A DNA stretch of 64,000 nucleotides from an uncultured Methanocorpusculum sp. (GCF_963667985.1 NZ_OY764081.1:1116001-1180000); one strand, 5' to 3'; numbered from the stretch's first letter, positions 33,089 through 43,451 are shown. Made by a program: numbers and translations. The notes: generated from the sequence alone by a model not told the origin.

Positions 33089-35173
33089 TTACAGCAGGAG
33101 AAGGACCGGTACGAATACCAGGGAGATCATTGCCATAAGTTTGATCAGAATGTTGATTGAAGGTCCGGAAGTGTCTTTGAACGGGTCACCGACAGTGTCA
33201 CCAACAACTGCTGCCTTGTGAGCGTTAGAGCCTTTTCCGCCGAAGTTACCGAGTTCGATATACTTCTTTGCATTGTCCCATGCTCCACCGGCATTTGCCA
33301 TAGTGACTGCAAGGAGGAAACCGCAAACAAGGGATCCGACTAAGAGACCGCCGAGAGCCAGCGGACCGAGGATGAAACCAACCGCGAGAGGTGCAACGAT
33401 TGCGAGAAGACCCGGAAGGATCATCTTTTTGATTGCTGCTTTGGTAGCGATCGAGACAGCGGATGTGTAGTCCGGCTCTGCATTACCTTCCATCAGGCCT
33501 TTGATCTCTTTGAACTGACGGCGGACTTCAACGACGATCTTCTGTGCTGCATCACCGACTGCTGTCATGGTAAGAGCAGAGAAGAGGAACGGAAGCATAC
33601 CGCCGATAAGAATACCGATGAAGACTTTCGTGTTCAGGATATCGATTGCATCGATGCCGACTGCAAGGGCGTAGGCGCTGAACAGTGCGAGACCGGTAAG
33701 AGCGGCTGAACCGATTGCAAATCCTTTACCGATTGCTGCGGTCGTGTTTCCGACTGCATCAAGCGTGTCGGTGATGTCACGAACAGAGTGATCCTGGTGG
33801 GACATCTCGGCGATACCGCCTGCGTTGTCCGCGACCGGACCGTATGCATCAACTGCAAGGGAGATACCAAGGGTAGAGAGCATACCTACTGCTGCAATAC
33901 CGATACCGTACATGCCGGCAAACTGGTATGCAATGTAGATTGCAACTGCGATGATAAGAACCGGCCAGATGGTCGACTCCATACCTTTTGCAAATCCGCT
34001 GATGATATCTGTGGCTGCACCAGTCTGACAGGATTTTGCGATGCCTAATGTCGGCTTGTAATCGAACGAAGTGTAGTACTCCGTGATAAGGCCGATCAGG
34101 AAACCTGCAATATGACCTGCGATGGTTGCGAACCAGATTCCCATACCAAGCGGTGCTTCAAACATGAATCCCATACCGATCTGATCGTATAAGAGGATGC
34201 TTGTTACACAGTAGGTTGAGACGATGGAGATGATGATTGCAACAACAAGACCGGTATTGAATGCCTTGTGGATCGCGGAGCTCTCATTCTTCTTTGTGCG
34301 AACGAAGAGCGTTCCGACTGCTGCTGCAATGATACCGAATGCTGCAATGAGCATCGGGAGGAGAATAAGGTTTAATGCTGCGATAGTTTCGCCGAAGAGT
34401 TCGGATGCAAATGCTGCACCGGCAACACCAAGCGCCATGGATGCGATGATCGAACCGACGTAGGATTCGAAAAGGTCGGCACCCATACCGGCAACATCAC
34501 CGACATTGTCACCAACATTGTCGGCAATGACAGCCGGGTTTCTCGGGTCATCTTCGGGGATGCCTGCTTCGACTTTGCCGACAAGGTCAGCACCGACATC
34601 TGCAGCTTTCGTAAAGATACCGCCACCGACACGGGCGAAGAGAGCCACTGAGGAGGCACCAAAACCAAAGGATGCAAGGATGGAGACAACGAGGTTAACA
34701 TTGTCAACACTGCCGAATCCGCCGTTGATCATTACAAGGAGAATGAACACGATGGAAAGACCAAGAAGACCGAGACCGACCACGGACATACCCATGACCG
34801 AGCCGCTTGCAAAGGAGACTTTTACAGCGTCTGCGATTCCGCGTTTTGCTGCATTGGTTGTTCTTACGTTTGCTTTTGTTGCGCTGTGCATTCCGATATA
34901 TCCTGCAGTTGCCGAGAGGGTTGCACCGATGACGTAACAAAGGGCTGCCCACTGGGAAATGAGGATAGCAAGAATGATTGCAATAACGACGACAAAAGCT
35001 CCGATTGCACGATACTGACGATTCAGAAAGACCATTGCGCCAAGGTGAATGGCTGCAGCGATCTTCTGCATCTTCTCATCGCCCGATCCCTCTTTCTTCA
35101 CGATAGAGAAGGAATAAAGAGCAAAGAGAAGGCCTAAAACGGCACATATTGGAGCGAGATAGATCAAATCCAT
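33089..35173 (-). CDS. hppA: Membrane-bound ion-pumping pyrophosphatase
   Basis: 694 residues, about 16 membrane segments. Couples pyrophosphate hydrolysis to H+ or Na+ export. The active-site block [21 protein letters not shown] followed by [19 protein letters not shown] is complete, as are [16 protein letters not shown] and [14 protein letters not shown]. The segment [13 protein letters not shown] has Ala where K+-independent enzymes have Lys, so this is a K+-dependent type, a class that includes Na+ pumps in methanogens. It recovers energy from PPi released by ligases and synthetases. Monocistronic. Confidence 0.95.
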   Translation of the reverse strand: MDLIYLAPICAVLGLLFALYSFSIVKKEGSGDEKMQKIAAAIHLGAMVFLNRQYRAIGAFVVVIAIILAILISQWAALCYVIGATLSATAGYIGMHSATKANVRTTNAAKRGIADAVKVSFASGSVMGMSVVGLGLLGLSIVFILLVMINGGFGSVDNVNLVVSILASFGFGASSVALFARVGGGIFTKAADVGADLVGKVEAGIPEDDPRNPAVIADNVGDNVGDVAGMGADLFESYVGSIIASMALGVAGAAFASELFGETIAALNLILLPMLIAAFGIIAAAVGTLFVRTKKNESSAIHKAFNTGLVVAIIISIVSTYCVTSILLYDQIGMGFMFEAPLGMGIWFATIAGHIAGFLIGLITEYYTSFDYKPTLGIAKSCQTGAATDIISGFAKGMESTIWPVLIIAVAIYIAYQFAGMYGIGIAAVGMLSTLGISLAVDAYGPVADNAGGIAEMSHQDHSVRDITDTLDAVGNTTAAIGKGFAIGSAALTGLALFSAYALAVGIDAIDILNTKVFIGILIGGMLPFLFSALTMTAVGDAAQKIVVEVRRQFKEIKGLMEGNAEPDYTSAVSIATKAAIKKMILPGLLAIVAPLAVGFILGPLALGGLLVGSLVCGFLLAVTMANAGGAWDNAKKYIELGNFGGKGSNAHKAAVVGDTVGDPFKDTSGPSINILIKLMAMISLVFVPVLLLL

Positions 35174-35284
35174 AGGTATAGAAAACCTCCATAAAATTGG
35201 GATGGTTTCTCCTTATATTAATGGGTGGAGGAGCTAATAATACTAATCCCTTGCCGGAACGAAGGAAGAGAGAGGGAAAATCAG

Positions 35285-36700
35285 TTAAAGAAAACAGAGT
35301 TTTTCATAGGTTAGCGTGGCAAGATCCACGACAACCGCCTCGCCCGGGGTAGGTGAAATATTCATCTGCTTCTGGAAGGAGGTCTGAGACTGCCAGGTCC
35401 CGGCATTGATCCCGAGAACGCCCCGGTATGAGATGACGTCACTTATGTGAACATGCCCGGTATGGATGATATCCGGCACGTCGCGAATCACGAGGGAATC
35501 TTTATCCGTGGAGAGAAGAGGGGTGCGCTGACCATAGATCGGACCGAGATGCCGGCGCTTGAGCATGGCCTCCATGATCTCGCCGGGTTTCGTATAGGAG
35601 GCGCCCGGAATGAACTTGATCAGATCATCGATGCTTCGTCCATGGTACATAAGTACATTGACCGACTGGATGTTGACGAGGGCGGGATTTTCAACGAAGG
35701 TGACGTTAGAGGGGAAATTCCCGCGAAACTCTTCGGGAAGAGCCGGCTGGGGCTCGGCTCCTCTGACCGCATCGTGGTTACCGGGGGAGATAACGATCTT
35801 CAGCCACTCAGGCAGGGCTGCCATAAGGTCGCCGACATGATCATACTGTTCATAGATAGTTTTGATATCCAGCTCCTTGTCCTGATCGGGATAAATACCA
35901 ATACCGTCCACCACATCCCCGGCGATAAGCAGATAACCGATATCTTTGCGTGTCTGCATCCATTCTGAGAACTTTTCCCACGCATCGGGCAGGAACGTAT
36001 TACTGCCCACATGGATATCTGAAATAAACACCGCCTTACCCTGTTCTTTCGAGGGGGAGGGGACATTCGTCAGAGGGATATCGGGCCTGAAAAGCGTGTC
36101 GGAAAAAACCATCTGGGTCTTTCCCATACTGTCGCGGGCAAGCTGACCTTTCACGCCGATAACCTCGTCAGGAATAATCGCTTCTGCCTCGGCGAACCCT
36201 TCGCGGTTTCTATTAAAGAGCACCTTGATACAGCCGGTCGAATCCTCGACCTCAACGATCCGGTGACCTTTGGCACTTGCCGAGATCGAACTCACCATAC
36301 CAACAAGACCGATCTGCTGATCCGTGAACCGGTTGCCGGTTCTCACAAGAGCTTCGATCGGGATTGGACTGACCCTGCCCCGCATCATGACAGCGAGCGA
36401 ATCATACCGGTCCCGAAACATCGTATACGAGGACTCCGGATCCGGCAGGGGAACCGAACTCCCCGCCCGTCCGAAAAGGATCTCGGGTGTCCTGCTGACC
36501 CCTACATTAAGTTTGTCGGTCCGAAGAGGGATCATCGCCGGCACCTCTTTTGGAGTAACGACCGTCACTCCTTCCGGGAGGGAAGCAATGATCCCTTCAA
36601 TGACACCAGTCCCGCCGCATTCGCTGATATAATTCACAACCTGATGGTTTACCAGAAATCCGGCATCGGCAAACCGGGTAACAATCTCACGCTTATCCAT
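35285..36700 (-). CDS. polB: DNA polymerase D small subunit (DP1)
   Basis: 471 residues. Archaeal replicative polymerase D exonuclease/small subunit. An N-terminal OB-fold region (VGMVSSISASAKGHRIVEVE) precedes a calcineurin-like phosphoesterase domain with FISDIHVGSNTF, IAGDVVDGIGIYPDQ, VISPGNHDA and HTGHVHISDV; all metal ligands for 3'-5' exonuclease activity are present. Located 3 kb from the replication origin. Followed downstream on the same strand by hppA after about 110 bp. Confidence 0.93.
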   Translation of the reverse strand: MDKREIVTRFADAGFLVNHQVVNYISECGGTGVIEGIIASLPEGVTVVTPKEVPAMIPLRTDKLNVGVSRTPEILFGRAGSSVPLPDPESSYTMFRDRYDSLAVMMRGRVSPIPIEALVRTGNRFTDQQIGLVGMVSSISASAKGHRIVEVEDSTGCIKVLFNRNREGFAEAEAIIPDEVIGVKGQLARDSMGKTQMVFSDTLFRPDIPLTNVPSPSKEQGKAVFISDIHVGSNTFLPDAWEKFSEWMQTRKDIGYLLIAGDVVDGIGIYPDQDKELDIKTIYEQYDHVGDLMAALPEWLKIVISPGNHDAVRGAEPQPALPEEFRGNFPSNVTFVENPALVNIQSVNVLMYHGRSIDDLIKFIPGASYTKPGEIMEAMLKRRHLGPIYGQRTPLLSTDKDSLVIRDVPDIIHTGHVHISDVISYRGVLGINAGTWQSQTSFQKQMNISPTPGEAVVVDLATLTYEKLCFL

Positions 36701-36726
36701 AAAAAAATGATTCGTGTTAAATTAAC

Positions 36727-36750
36727 TTTCCACTCGAAATAAAGGGGTTA
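36727..36750 (+). other. Origin-recognition-box-like sequence (outlying)
   Basis: TTTCCACTCGAAATAAAGGG continuing GTTA closely matches the boxes at the origin (40183-40209). It lies between the DP1 start and the aminotransferase stop, 3 kb from the main origin cluster. Probably an Orc1/Cdc6 binding site; a second origin is not implied. Confidence 0.55.
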
Positions 36751-36757
36751 TTATAGT

Positions 36758-37921
36758 TCACGAAAGTGACTCGACAAATACCCCGATTCTGCGCACCGCT
36801 TCGATCAGTTTTGCACGATCCACCGCATAGCAGGTACGGATATGACCAACACCGCTTTCACCGAATGCACTGCCCGGAACTACAGCCACCTGCTGCTCGG
36901 TTAAGAGACGCTCGGCAAACTCCTCGTCGGAAAGACCGGTGCCTTCGATCGACGGGAACGCATAAAACGCTCCCTTAGGAAGATGACACGGCAGACCAAC
37001 ATCGTTGAGACCTTTCACGAACAGATTTCTTCTGATCCGGTACTCGGCAACCATCTGGTTCTTTGCCTCCTCGGCATTCTTGAGTGCCTCGATCGCAGCA
37101 AACTGGGACGAGGTCGGTGCAGACATCATCACATACTGGTGGATCTTGAGTGCGGCATCGCAGATCTCCTTTGGCGCACACAGATATCCAAGCCGCCACC
37201 CGGTCATCGCATATGCTTTGGAAAAGCCGTTCAGCGTGATCGTCCGGTCCCAAAGGCCGTCGATCGATGCCGCCGAGACATGTGAGCCCTCGTACGTCAG
37301 TTCCGAGTAGACCTCATCCGAGATCAGCAGAAGATCGTGATCGATGATGATATCGGCGATCGCTTTCAGATCGTCTTTGCCCATGACACCTCCCGTTGGA
37401 TTGTTCGGGAAGTTGATGATCAGCGTTTTGCTGTTCGGCGTGATCTTTTCCATCAGTGCATCGGGCGTGACCTTGAACTGATCCTTCGCATCGCAGGGAA
37501 GAGAGACGGGTTTTCCTCCCGCCATAAGCACTTCGGATTTGTAGGAGACAAAACAGGGATCGACAACGATCACTTCATCGCCGGGATTTACCACGGTTCG
37601 AACGGCAACATCGAAACCTTCCGACACACCGGTCGTTACGATGATCTCGCTTGGGGCGTACGGGGTGTGATACCGCTGCTCCAGATCTTTGGACAAAGCA
37701 GAACAGAGATCGGGCAGACCACGGTTCGACGTGTACATCGTCAGCCCTTTCTCGATGGATGTGATGGCAACTTTGGAAACATTCCAGGGGGTATCGAAAT
37801 CGGGTTCCCCGACGCCCAGACTGATAACCTTATCGTTATCCATCGTAAGGACAAGATCGAAGAACTTTCTGATGCCCGAGGGAGGGATCTCGGCAGCTAC
37901 TTTTGATACAAAATTACGCAT
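36758..37921 (-). CDS. PLP-dependent aminotransferase (class I/II)
   Basis: 387 residues, aspartate-aminotransferase fold type I. Visible: ISLGVGEPDFDTPWNVSKVA, VTTGVSEGFDVAVRTV, INFPNNPTGGVMGKDDLKAI, ISDEVYSELTYEG, and the PLP-lysine site LNGFSKAYAMTGWRLGYLC. Substrate is probably aspartate or an aromatic amino acid; residues alone do not decide. Preceded on the same strand by an Lrp-type regulator with 13 bp between, so probably controlled by it. Confidence 0.88.
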   Translation of the reverse strand: MRNFVSKVAAEIPPSGIRKFFDLVLTMDNDKVISLGVGEPDFDTPWNVSKVAITSIEKGLTMYTSNRGLPDLCSALSKDLEQRYHTPYAPSEIIVTTGVSEGFDVAVRTVVNPGDEVIVVDPCFVSYKSEVLMAGGKPVSLPCDAKDQFKVTPDALMEKITPNSKTLIINFPNNPTGGVMGKDDLKAIADIIIDHDLLLISDEVYSELTYEGSHVSAASIDGLWDRTITLNGFSKAYAMTGWRLGYLCAPKEICDAALKIHQYVMMSAPTSSQFAAIEALKNAEEAKNQMVAEYRIRRNLFVKGLNDVGLPCHLPKGAFYAFPSIEGTGLSDEEFAERLLTEQQVAVVPGSAFGESGVGHIRTCYAVDRAKLIEAVRRIGVFVESLS

Positions 37922-37934
37922 GATGATCCCGGCC

Positions 37935-38426
37935 TTAGAACGTAATAAGCTGTCTGTCGCGGCTTCCCGGACGGGCCATCTCTACACCCTGTTCCATATA
38001 CGTCCGCATAACGATCTGGGTCATCGTTTCCCTGATGCCGTCGATCGATGCGATCTGCTCGGCGACGAACCGGGAGATCTCCGCCATGGACTGGCCGGTG
38101 ATCGTGACCTGGAAATCGTAGCTGCCCGTAAGGAGTCTGATACTCTCGACCTGCGGGAAGCGGGAAAGTTTCTCGGCAATGCCGTCATACCCCAGACCTT
38201 TTTCCGGAGTGACCTTCAGTGAGAGAATAACGGAGACCTCATCGACACCCATTGCCGAGTAGTCGATGACTGCCGTGCACCGGCGGAGGATACCTGCCTG
38301 GTAGAGGCTGGTGATCCTTTTAGTCACAACGCTCTCGGTCACTTCCAGCATCACAGCAAGATCACTTACAGGGATCCTGCTGTTTTTCTGGAGTTCCTTT
38401 AGGATTATGGTGTCTTTTTGATCCAT
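37935..38426 (-). CDS. Lrp/AsnC-family transcriptional regulator
   Basis: 163 residues. The N-terminal HTH (ILKELQKNSRIPVSDLAVML ... VTKRITSLYQAGILRRCTAV) is followed by a RAM ligand-binding domain (VILSLKVTPEKGLGYDGIAE, IRLLTGSYDFQVTITGQSMA). Members bind amino acids and form octamers. The aminotransferase gene follows 13 bp later, a likely target, and the Orc1/Cdc6 gene lies just upstream (2 bp), so all three could be one transcript from the origin region. Confidence 0.9.
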   Translation of the reverse strand: MDQKDTIILKELQKNSRIPVSDLAVMLEVTESVVTKRITSLYQAGILRRCTAVIDYSAMGVDEVSVILSLKVTPEKGLGYDGIAEKLSRFPQVESIRLLTGSYDFQVTITGQSMAEISRFVAEQIASIDGIRETMTQIVMRTYMEQGVEMARPGSRDRQLITF

Positions 38427-38428
38427 AT

Positions 38429-39706
38429 TTAATCACCTTTTTCATGACTTTTCAACAGAGGATGCAGAATACCGCATTCCTGAAACCGTGAATCATTCAT
38501 GATCACAGTACGTATGTCATTGGTCGGACTCTTAAAATAAATTTCTGTCGTCCGGCCGTGTCTTCCATGGGAAACTACGCGGGTCGTGATGATGCCGAGC
38601 ATGTTGAGTTCATTGATGAGATCCGAGACACGGCGGTGGCTCAATGCTTCGGTGTCGAGTTCGGCGGCAACTTCGCGGTATACGTTGATGACCGAGCCGC
38701 TCGTGAACACCTTCTGGCCGGAGGCGGCCATAAGAAGCATGGAACACAGAACGATCTTGCTCTGTGAGGGAAGGGTTTTCACGCATTCGCTCATCGTATC
38801 GGTCTCGATATTTTCCTGGGCGCTGATAACATGCTTTACCATAACATGTTCAGCTCCTTCGCGTTCGGCAAGTTCGCCGGATACACGTAAGAGATCGAGC
38901 GCTCTGCGTGCATCGCCGTGTTCCTGGGCGGCACGTGCGGCACAAAGACCGATCACTTCATCGGAAACGACGTCCGGGAAAAACGCCATCTCGGCACGCT
39001 GATGAAGGATATCTCGAAGCTGATCCGCGTTGTACGGCGGAAAAACCAGTTCTTCTTCTGAGAGAGAGGATAAGACACGCGGATCGAGAAAGTCTTTGAA
39101 CGTGAGATCGTTCGAGATGCCTATAATACAGACGCGGGACGAGAAGAGATCACTGTTTATGCGCGTTAAATTATACAGTGTGTCGTCTCCGCTTTTTTTG
39201 ACCAGCTTGTCGATTTCGTCCAGAACGATGATCTGGAGACCGCCTGCCTGTTCGAGAACGTTCTTGAGTTCCGAGTACACCTGATCGGTGTGCCATCCGG
39301 TTGCCGGGATGGTGTTTTTGACCCGGTCGCTTGCTTTCAGATCGTGACCGCTGACATGGTTTGCGATCTGGGCAAGGACGCGGTACTGGGTATCGATGGT
39401 CTCGCAGTTGAGATGGACAAGTCTGCACGGGGAAAACTCCGAGCTTTCGTTTTCGAGTTCGGTTCCGACGAATTTGACCGTTGCGGTTTTGCCGGTTCCG
39501 GTTTTTCCATAGATGAGAATGTTCGAAGGAGTTGCTCCCTGGAGCGCCGGAGCGAGGATCTCTGCGATGGAATCGATCTGATCCATACGGTGCGGGAGTT
39601 CTTTTGGGCTGTAACTATGCCTTAAGACCTCGCGATTTTGAAAAATTCTGTTGGGATTGATATATTTTTTGAAGAGACCAGTAGATTTGTAGGGTTCGGT
39701 GTCCAT
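38429..39706 (-). CDS. orc1/cdc6: Orc1/Cdc6 replication initiator
   Basis: 425 residues. AAA+ ATPase with Walker A ILIYGKTGTGKTATVKFVG (about 63-80), Walker B IIVLDEIDKLV, sensor 1 GISNDLTFKDFLDPR and sensor 2 HGDARRALDLLRVSGELAER. A C-terminal winged helix follows (LDTEALSHRRVSDLINELN ... RVVSHGRHGRTTEIYF), which contacts origin DNA. It recognises ORB sequences and recruits MCM. Transcribed away from the origin lying directly upstream. Confidence 0.95.
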   Translation of the reverse strand: MDTEPYKSTGLFKKYINPNRIFQNREVLRHSYSPKELPHRMDQIDSIAEILAPALQGATPSNILIYGKTGTGKTATVKFVGTELENESSEFSPCRLVHLNCETIDTQYRVLAQIANHVSGHDLKASDRVKNTIPATGWHTDQVYSELKNVLEQAGGLQIIVLDEIDKLVKKSGDDTLYNLTRINSDLFSSRVCIIGISNDLTFKDFLDPRVLSSLSEEELVFPPYNADQLRDILHQRAEMAFFPDVVSDEVIGLCAARAAQEHGDARRALDLLRVSGELAEREGAEHVMVKHVISAQENIETDTMSECVKTLPSQSKIVLCSMLLMAASGQKVFTSGSVINVYREVAAELDTEALSHRRVSDLINELNMLGIITTRVVSHGRHGRTTEIYFKSPTNDIRTVIMNDSRFQECGILHPLLKSHEKGD

Positions 39707-39749
39707 CGTAATTCCATCCTTGCAAAGTTATTATGTTTTTTTTCCTGAT

Positions 39750-40215
39750 AATGTACCACTACTGCGAGTGGAGTGAAAATCAGAGATTTAGGTGTGTTTC
39801 GAGTGGAGATAATATGCTAACATGTTGTTTGGATAGAAGATTCTCGTTTGATGAGTTTGCGTGTGCAGAAACGCCCCTACCCCTTTGTTGCGATTGGAGC
39901 TTTACCGAGGGGGGAGGGGAAGATTTGAGGGGGATTTTTGGTTTTGTTTAAATACTTTATATAATCTAAAGCTTTAGAGGGAAAGAAAAGGTTAGTTGCT
40001 TATAAAGGTTTTTGTTTTTGGTTGTTCTTGGTTGTCTCTAATTTTTTTTTGATTGTTGTACGAAAAAGTATTTTGTTTTATCTTTAACAAAAGAAAATCT
40101 TTATATGTATAAAAATGAAAGTGATAATGATTACAAAAATACGTAAATGAAAAATGTATTTTTCAGCAATACAAAAATATCATTTCCACTCGCAACAAAG
40201 GGGTGGGGGACTTCT
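39750..40215. other. Chromosomal replication origin (oriC)
   Basis: Next to orc1/cdc6. Full origin recognition boxes face each other: minus strand at 39872-39900 (CTCCAATCGCAACAAAGGGG) and plus strand at 40183-40209 (TTTCCACTCGCAACAAAGGG, then GTGGGGG). Two shorter minus-strand boxes sit at 39762-39778 (ACTCCACTCGCAG) and 39791-39809 (TCTCCACTCGAAACACACC). Between the full boxes, 39930-40180 is extremely AT-rich with long T and A runs, fitting the duplex-unwinding element. This is the standard archaeal layout. The small frame at 39733-39951 inside it is not considered a gene. Confidence 0.88.
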
Positions 40216-40345
40216 TTTGCAAATATTCATCAAACACTAAAAAAACATCTGCAATATCTCAGATTTCCATCACAAACTTCCAGGGTAAATCACTTCTTCT
40301 AAACAGGAGAATAACCTATTATCTTTGAACTCATACATTTCCCTC

Positions 40346-40834
40346 ATGTCAAGAGAACACCGTGAAGATATTTCGGTGAAAACTGCAGTAATCACTGTTT
40401 CAACAACCCGCACGGAAAAAACCGACCTCTCCGGAAAAATCATTCAGGAATCATTCGAAAAAACCGGCATCCCAGTACTTTGGATAAAAATCGTCAAGGA
40501 TGACATCAGCGAGATTAGATCTGCTGTTATGGAAGCGCTCGACTCTGCCAACTGTATCGTCGTAAACGGAGGTACGGGACTTACGCACGACGACTGCACG
40601 ATTGAAGCAGTCTCTCCCCTCTTCATAAAAACCATGGATGGATTCGGCGAACTTTTCCGGCAGAAAAGTTATGCTCAGGTTGGAAACTCCGTGATTCTTT
40701 CCCGTGCCGCAGCCGGCATAAACAAAGGCCGGGCAATTTTCTGCATTCCAGGGTCACCCAAAGCCGTCAAACTTGCAGCCGAAGAGATCATCGTCCCGGA
40801 AATCATCCATATCCTGACCCATGCAAACCAGTGA
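40346..40834 (+). CDS. moaB: MoaB/Mog-type molybdopterin adenylyltransferase
   Basis: 162 residues from ATG 40346 (a TTG at 40325 is less likely). Adenylates molybdopterin before Mo/W insertion, needed for formylmethanofuran dehydrogenase in methanogens. Motifs: KTAVITVSTTRTEKTDLSGK, NCIVVNGGTGLTHDDCTIEA (substrate-binding GGTG), and AIFCIPGSPKAVKLAAEEII. Full length. The following GNAT gene starts within its last 14 bp. Confidence 0.88.
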   Translation: MSREHREDISVKTAVITVSTTRTEKTDLSGKIIQESFEKTGIPVLWIKIVKDDISEIRSAVMEALDSANCIVVNGGTGLTHDDCTIEAVSPLFIKTMDGFGELFRQKSYAQVGNSVILSRAAAGINKGRAIFCIPGSPKAVKLAAEEIIVPEIIHILTHANQ

Positions 40835-41340
40835 CCCCCGCATCCTGCTTACACCTGTTCGAACCGCCGGAGAGATTCAAGAAGTTGCCGATCTTGCAGA
40901 AAAGGTCTGGACCGAACACTATACTTCTCTGATTGGTTCGGCGCAGGTTGCCTATATGATAGAAAAATTCCAGTCGGTTCCGGCAATAACCGAACAGATC
41001 CAAAAGGGATACAGATATTATCTGATGCAGTACGACGGCAGATCCGTTGGATATACGGCAATACTCTCTGAGCCTGCGGAAAAATCACTTTTTCTTTCCA
41101 AAATATATGTGGAAAAAGCATACCGCGGCAAACACATCACCTCGCAGACGATTGCTGCTCTGAAAAAAAATCTGCCGCGAGGAAGGACTCGAGAAAATAT
41201 GGCTGACGGTGAACAAAGGAAATCGCTCCTCCATTGCCGTATACGAACATCTGGGGTTCATCAAGGTCCGTGACGTCGTGACTGACATCGGTGAAGGCTA
41301 CGTCATGGACGATCACATCATGGAAGCGACCATTTCATAG
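40821..41340 (+). pseudogene. GNAT N-acetyltransferase with one frameshift
   Basis: The frame begins MQTSDPRILLTPVRTAGEIQ and keeps GNAT character up to YVEKAYRGKHITSQTIAALK (the acetyl-CoA loop is YRGKHI). At the A8 run 41163-41170 the frame is lost; with seven A's it continues ICREEGLEKIWLTVNKGNRS, then SIAVYEHLGFIKVRDVVTDI, to TAG at 41338. That is a normal GNAT end. A homopolymer length error or a real slippage mutation. Overlaps moaB by 14 bp at the start and the convergent transglutaminase gene by 28 bp at the end. Confidence 0.7.
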
Positions 41341-42339
41341 GTCTCTTCCCTGCTGTAGGACCCGGTATTGATCACGTCCAGTTCATCGATGTAGGCATAG
41401 CAGGTTTCCATGTACTCGTTGTAGCTGGTGAGATTTTTTTCATATTTTTCGTAGACCGCCGGATCATATGCCTGGCCGAGCTGGGCCTCTTGGCCCAGTA
41501 TCTCGGACTTGAGCGTTCGCATCTCCTGACTCAGCGAGTCGATGGTCTCAACGATTCTATCCCGCTGCTCGAGTATCGCGTCAACCTGCCAGGCGGCTGC
41601 GTAGGCGGCCGTCCCCCCCTCCGACAAGAATGACCGAGTCTTCTCTGACCCGCGTCCTGTTTCTGGCTCTGCTTCTGATGACGGCCGCGTTCTCGCCGAT
41701 GTATGCGTATCTGGTCGTTTCGATCAGCACGTAATTGCTGATCACCTGTTCCGACTCCGCTTCCTTGATTGCGGCAGTCATATGGTTTTCTTCGCTGAAG
41801 ACCACGACACCTGCCGCATAGCCGGATTTTGCGAGGAGACCTGCCAGGAGAACGCTTTTGTCGTCACAGTCCCCCTTATTCTCGATCACCGTCTCGATTG
41901 GGAAGTTCACTGAGGCACCGACCGTTTTGTAGGGGATGTTCTGGACGTAGGTCGTCAGCAGTTCGACGTACTCGTCGCTTGTCAGATCATGCTCCTTGGA
42001 ATACCCGTCAAAAAACCCGAGAAGTTTCGCATACATCTCATCCTGCGCCGGATCGTTTGCGATCGCAGCGTAATACTTCTGTGGAGAATACCCGAAAAGA
42101 GGGATGGATTTCGAACCTTCCGCTTTTGCACCGTTGTACGGAGCGAGGTGAAGGGTGATCTCGCCCGACACGATCTCCTCCCTAAAAGGGAACTCGATCT
42201 CAACAACCGCAGTCGAGGTGTCGGCAGGATCCGCGATAATGGCCGGGCCCGTGTTTTGGATACCCCTCATGCCAACGGCCGATGAGGTTATCATACAGAG
42301 AATAAGCAGGAAAAAGAGTATTTTATGGAGTATTCTCAT
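41313..42339 (-). pseudogene. Secreted transglutaminase-like protein, frameshifted copy
   Basis: Signal peptide MRILHKILFFLLILCMITSS, then a domain parallel to the intact paralog at 42450: VEIEFPFREEIVSGEITLHL, TYVQNIPYKTVGASVNFPIE, and catalytic KGDCDDKSVLLAGLLAKSGY with the later His in SEENHMTAAIK. After RYAYIGENAA (about 41685) the frame shifts; the tail EGGTAAYAAAWQVDAILEQR through SREETYEMVASMM is in another frame and aligns with the paralog's coiled-coil end. One inserted or lost base explains it. Confidence 0.75.
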
Positions 42340-42449
42340 TCGATCTAAGGAAATAGATTCTTTTGTACCTTAATCGTTTCTGTTTGGGTTCTCTCCCAGA
42401 ATTCTCCGGGAATGGATCCTGCACGTCCTTATTTCAGAGACACGACCTT

Positions 42450-43451
42450 CTAATACACTACCGCCCTGTTGTAGGGCTCGGAATTGATCATATGCAGAGT
42501 TGAACGGATCTGATTTCCTGCCTCGATCCCCTCGTCGTATTCATCGAGATGAAGATCGTAATCGGAGCGAAGCGTTGCGTTCGATGCATACTCCGGGGTC
42601 TCGAGCATAGCTTTTTCCGTCGCGATGGTCACGCTCAGACTATTCAGGCTTTGGTACAGAACCTCCAAAGCTGCGTATGCCGCGTCCCGAACGTTCAGGA
42701 TCGTGCTGACCTGCCAGGATGCCGTATAGATACCTTTTCCCTCACCGATCCGGTAAAATTTGTAATCACCGTGGTCGGTTCCGGGGTGCAGAAGTTCGGG
42801 GACCTCGCCGACATAAGCGTATCTGGTCGTTTCGATGATGCTGTATCCGCTGTTTTCATACTCGGTTTGGTACCCTGCTTTCACTCCTGCGGCCATGTGG
42901 CAGTCGTCTTCGAAGGCAAAGATGCCGGCGTCATACTCTTTTTTCGCAAGAAGGCCCGCCAGAAGAATACTTTTGTCGTCACAGTCCCCCCAGTTCTGGA
43001 TCACCGTTTCGATCGGGAATTTTATCTCCGCTTCCGAGGTTTTGTAGGGAATGTTCTGGACGTAGGTGGTCAGCAGTTCGACGTACTCGTCGCCTGTGAG
43101 ATTATGCTCTACTGCATAGGTATTGAAGACCGCAAAGAGTTCCGCATACATTTGATCCTGCGCCGGATCATACGCGATCTCTGAGTAATACCGGTCCGGC
43201 AGACAGCCGATCAAAGGCCTTACCTTTACTCCTTCGGTTGTTGCGCCGTAGTAGGGAGCGAGATTAAGCGTGATCTCGGCCTGGACCGTGTTGTTTATGA
43301 AGGGAAATTCTATTTGGACGACGGTCGTCGAGGTGTCGGACTGATTCACCGGGATCTCCGGATATCTGTTCTGATCAGCGGCCAGACCGATGCCTGCCGC
43401 AAGTATCAGAAGAATGAGAAAAGAAAAAAGAAGTATACGCGGTATTTTCAT
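42450..43451 (-). CDS. Secreted transglutaminase-like protein
   Basis: 333 residues. Signal peptide MKIPRILLFSFLILLILAAG. The transglutaminase/protease-like core has Cys in WGDCDDKSILLAGLLAKKEY and His in FEDDCHMAAGVKAGY; the Asp partner may be in the TTRYAYVGEVP segment. The C-terminal ~90 residues are helical (LEVLYQSLNSLSVTIATEKA). Exported, probably acting on cell-surface proteins. Tandem duplicate of the broken gene just downstream; 110 bp between them. Confidence 0.75.
   Translation of the reverse strand: MKIPRILLFSFLILLILAAGIGLAADQNRYPEIPVNQSDTSTTVVQIEFPFINNTVQAEITLNLAPYYGATTEGVKVRPLIGCLPDRYYSEIAYDPAQDQMYAELFAVFNTYAVEHNLTGDEYVELLTTYVQNIPYKTSEAEIKFPIETVIQNWGDCDDKSILLAGLLAKKEYDAGIFAFEDDCHMAAGVKAGYQTEYENSGYSIIETTRYAYVGEVPELLHPGTDHGDYKFYRIGEGKGIYTASWQVSTILNVRDAAYAALEVLYQSLNSLSVTIATEKAMLETPEYASNATLRSDYDLHLDEYDEGIEAGNQIRSTLHMINSEPYNRAVVY

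Noticed and set aside
39733..39951. 72-codon frame upstream of orc1/cdc6
   Set aside because: Covers the origin recognition boxes; the product looks random.
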